Shown piece by piece: positions 6,758 to 7,782 of a DNA stretch of 7,782 nt. The stretch's first letter is position 1. Each line of letters opens with the position of its first letter. The position numbers were made by a program, and so were the translations under genes. The notes under the pieces were generated by a model. That model was given only the letters and a program-made list of their open reading frames with translations. It made no database searches and was not told where the DNA came from. This DNA is from Clostridia bacterium (GTDB taxonomy: Bacteria; UBA6262; WVXT01; JAUXBS01), in assembly GCA_030619245.1 (NCBI GenBank), contig JAUXBS010000047.1, positions 1 to 7,782 on the forward strand, written 5' to 3'.

Positions 6758-7530
6758 GTCTTGTTCTTCTGTTTCCTTGCGCTCAGTATTTTAATTAACT
6801 TCCACTTGTATGATGATGAAGGTTCAAATAACCCTTTTTCCCACCTCGTTATGGTTTCCCTCCTGACACCAACCGCCTTTGCAAGGTCTTCCTGTGTCAT
6901 GCGTCTCAACTTCCTGGATTTCTTTAAATCAAAATTCCTGAATTTCCTTTCCATGGCCCTGAAGGCCGTATCCCTTTTCATGAGCCGCTTTTTCAGCATG
7001 GAAATACCACTCTCACTTAATCCAAATCTATCCATTAACTCATTAACATCTGCCCCTGATTGAATGGCCTCCATGAATTCTTTGTTCCTCTTTGGCTTCC
7101 TGAAAGCGGTCTTATATATTCCTTTTTCCTTTTTCCTGCGGCTTACCGGCTTAATGGTTCTCAGATCAACCTTTTTCAAAACCTCTACTGCACTGATAGC
7201 TTCACCTGAGGTAAACTGCTTGATGGCATCCCTGTCGCTTTCATTAATGTTTATAAATCTTAATCCCAATGAGTAACCATCCTGGAGCTCTTCTGCCCTT
7301 ATTATATGAGCGTATACTTCCTTTAATTTCAACCCGTTTGGCAGCTTGAATATAAGATAAACATTATCACCCACTTTAAAGGATTCTTTTGATTCTATGG
7401 CCGCCCCGCCGGCGCTCAGGTTTACGATATGGCCTTTTTTATGAAGGATTTCAGCTCCGCCAATGGGATATAATTCATCAGGAATTATATTCACATTTAT
7501 CCTCTTAAACTCTCTTCTTTCATCAACCAT
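6754..7530 (-). CDS. PilZ-domain protein fused to helix-turn-helix (XRE-type) DNA-binding domain
   Basis: The first gene of the operon encodes 258 residues. A PilZ domain fills about 3-108, with both cyclic-di-GMP binding signatures: RxxxR (R6 to R10) right after the start, and NLSAGG (N37-x-S39-x-x-G42). A basic linker (about 128-150) follows. Residues about 150-185 (ELMDRFGLSESGISMLKKRL) look like a helix-turn-helix. Residues about 204-250 form a clear XRE/Cro-type HTH (MTQEDLAKAVGVRRETITRWEKG). I infer a one-component transcription regulator that senses cyclic-di-GMP, but neither ligand nor target is proven. The start is supported by AAAGG 9 nt upstream (7540-7542 core) and by the PilZ arginines being next to it. 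Its stop overlaps the M23 start (GTGA). The palindromes just upstream could be its operators. Confidence 0.88.
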   Translation of the reverse strand: MVDERREFKRINVNIIPDELYPIGGAEILHKKGHIVNLSAGGAAIESKESFKVGDNVYLIFKLPNGLKLKEVYAHIIRAEELQDGYSLGLRFININESDRDAIKQFTSGEAISAVEVLKKVDLRTIKPVSRRKKEKGIYKTAFRKPKRNKEFMEAIQSGADVNELMDRFGLSESGISMLKKRLMKRDTAFRAMERKFRNFDLKKSRKLRRMTQEDLAKAVGVRRETITRWEKGLFEPSSSYKWKLIKILSARKQKNKT

Positions 7531-7548
7531 AATTATTAACCTTTCTTG

Positions 7549-7571
7549 AACAATAAAGATTCTTCATTGTT
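7549..7571. promoter_or_regulatory. Candidate operator: 23-bp near-perfect palindrome in the leader
   Basis: Arms aacaat-a-aaga and tctt-c-attgtt are centred on base 7560. Ten of eleven base pairs match (only 7555/7565 fails). It lies between the predicted transcript start and the ATG of the PilZ-HTH gene, a position expected for a repressor site. The 1-nt centre makes an RNA hairpin less likely than a protein-binding DNA dyad. Which protein binds is unknown; the adjacent HTH regulator is the natural candidate. Confidence 0.45.
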
Positions 7572-7580
7572 TAATTTACA

Positions 7581-7598
7581 TTGTGATAATTATAACAA
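7581..7598. promoter_or_regulatory. Candidate operator: 18-bp palindrome over the -10 box
   Basis: ttgtgataattataacaa is symmetric about 7589/7590 with eight of nine pairs matched (7585/7594 fails). It covers the -10 hexamer of the operon promoter. ATTGT, half of the downstream dyad, recurs here at 7580-7584. The AT-richness of -10 regions makes some symmetry likely by chance, so the call is weaker than the palindrome at 7549-7571. Confidence 0.35.
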
Positions 7599-7618
7599 AA
7601 TGAGACAGGATAAATCAA
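7589..7618 (-). promoter_or_regulatory. Sigma-70-type promoter for the seven-gene operon
   Basis: On the minus strand a perfect TATAAT lies at 7594-7589, preceded by TGT to form an extended -10 (TGTTATAAT). A -35-like TTGATT stands 18 nt upstream at 7618-7613. The transcript would start near 7582, leaving a leader of about 50 nt before the ATG at 7530. It is the only convincing promoter upstream of the first gene, and no similar one is needed at the overlapping gene junctions. Confidence 0.7.
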
Positions 7619-7701
7619 GAAAATAATTTTAAACTCCCGGGAAATGATAAATTGCAGTTGAAGTTAAGAGAGGCGTGTTTGTATATGATTGTTTATAACA
7701 C
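7619..7701. other. Non-coding spacer between antitoxin remnant and operon promoter
   Basis: No gene is visible here. The only structure noted is the short palindrome tcccggga near 7637-7644. There is no toxin gene following the antitoxin fragment and no classical terminator with a T-run. Confidence 0.5.
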
Positions 7702-7782
7702 TTACTTTGTCATAGCATGGCCGGACTCTGAATATATTTCCATTGTTTCAAGCCAGCATTCATATTCTTCATAACTCATCAG
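7702..7782 (-). CDS. C-terminal end of a Phd/YefM-like antitoxin (partial, possibly truncated)
   Basis: The reading frame enters from beyond the right edge and stops at TAA (7704-7702). The 26 visible residues, LMSYEEYECWLETMEIYSES followed by GHAMTK, match the end of the DNA-binding domain of Phd/YefM-type antitoxins, whose members commonly carry an (L/V)xSxEEYExxxETLE segment followed by a toxin-binding helix. Here only about ten residues follow that segment, so the toxin-binding part is mostly missing. No toxin gene follows in the next 170 bases, where the operon promoter begins. It is either a decayed antitoxin, an orphan, or a short variant. The identification rests on one motif in a short fragment. 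Confidence 0.55.
   Translation of the reverse strand: MMSYEEYECWLETMEIYSESGHAMTK

Noticed and set aside
7600..7608. atgagacag in the promoter spacer, shared with the inverted repeat at 253-261
   Set aside because: Nine bases with no neighbouring similarity are easily chance; no second copy of the element is present there.

Overview
The window holds a single run of seven protein genes, all on the minus strand, so the operon reads from about 7.6 kb down to 0.46 kb. It is flanked by non-coding DNA that contains repeat-like and decayed elements. No rRNA, tRNA, CRISPR array or intact transposase is visible. The gene content is ordinary bacterial housekeeping plus envelope genes. A PilZ (cyclic-di-GMP type) protein together with a membrane-anchored M23 peptidase of the OapA/MepM kind suggests a diderm bacterium. 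An uncultured lineage such as Omnitrophota or a relative is a guess from general resemblance of the gene order and protein style, and I cannot confirm it from sequence alone.

In transcription order the genes are: a PilZ-HTH fusion regulator (7530-6754), an M23-family peptidoglycan endopeptidase (6757-5549), proA (5552-4296), nadD (4288-3683), an LCP (LytR-CpsA-Psr) protein with a LytR_C tail (3689-2454), rsfS (2470-2105) and argS (2108-465). Six of the seven junctions... that is, all six junctions between these seven genes, are either overlaps (GTGA, ATGA, 7 nt, 17 nt, ATGA) or, for proA-nadD, a 7-nt gap. This strongly suggests one polycistronic, translationally coupled transcript. proA-nadD-rsfS is a familiar housekeeping cluster. 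What is less usual is the PilZ-HTH regulator and two envelope proteins riding with it.

Upstream of the first gene there is a good sigma-70-type promoter (7589-7618) and two near-perfect palindromes, one lying over the -10 box and one just downstream of the predicted transcript start. They are natural candidates for operators of the HTH regulator itself. Further right, the last 81 bases encode the C-terminal end of a Phd/YefM-like antitoxin that stops early and has no toxin gene after it.

Downstream of argS, 268-464 has no convincing gene or classical terminator, and 1-267 is a compact MITE-like element with 33-bp inverted ends (30 of 33 matched) and several internal hairpins. A second mobile-looking sequence, a 13-bp-arm perfect palindrome at 5564-5592, sits inside the 3' end of the M23 gene, encodes its C-terminal tail, and lies just ahead of the proA ribosome binding site.
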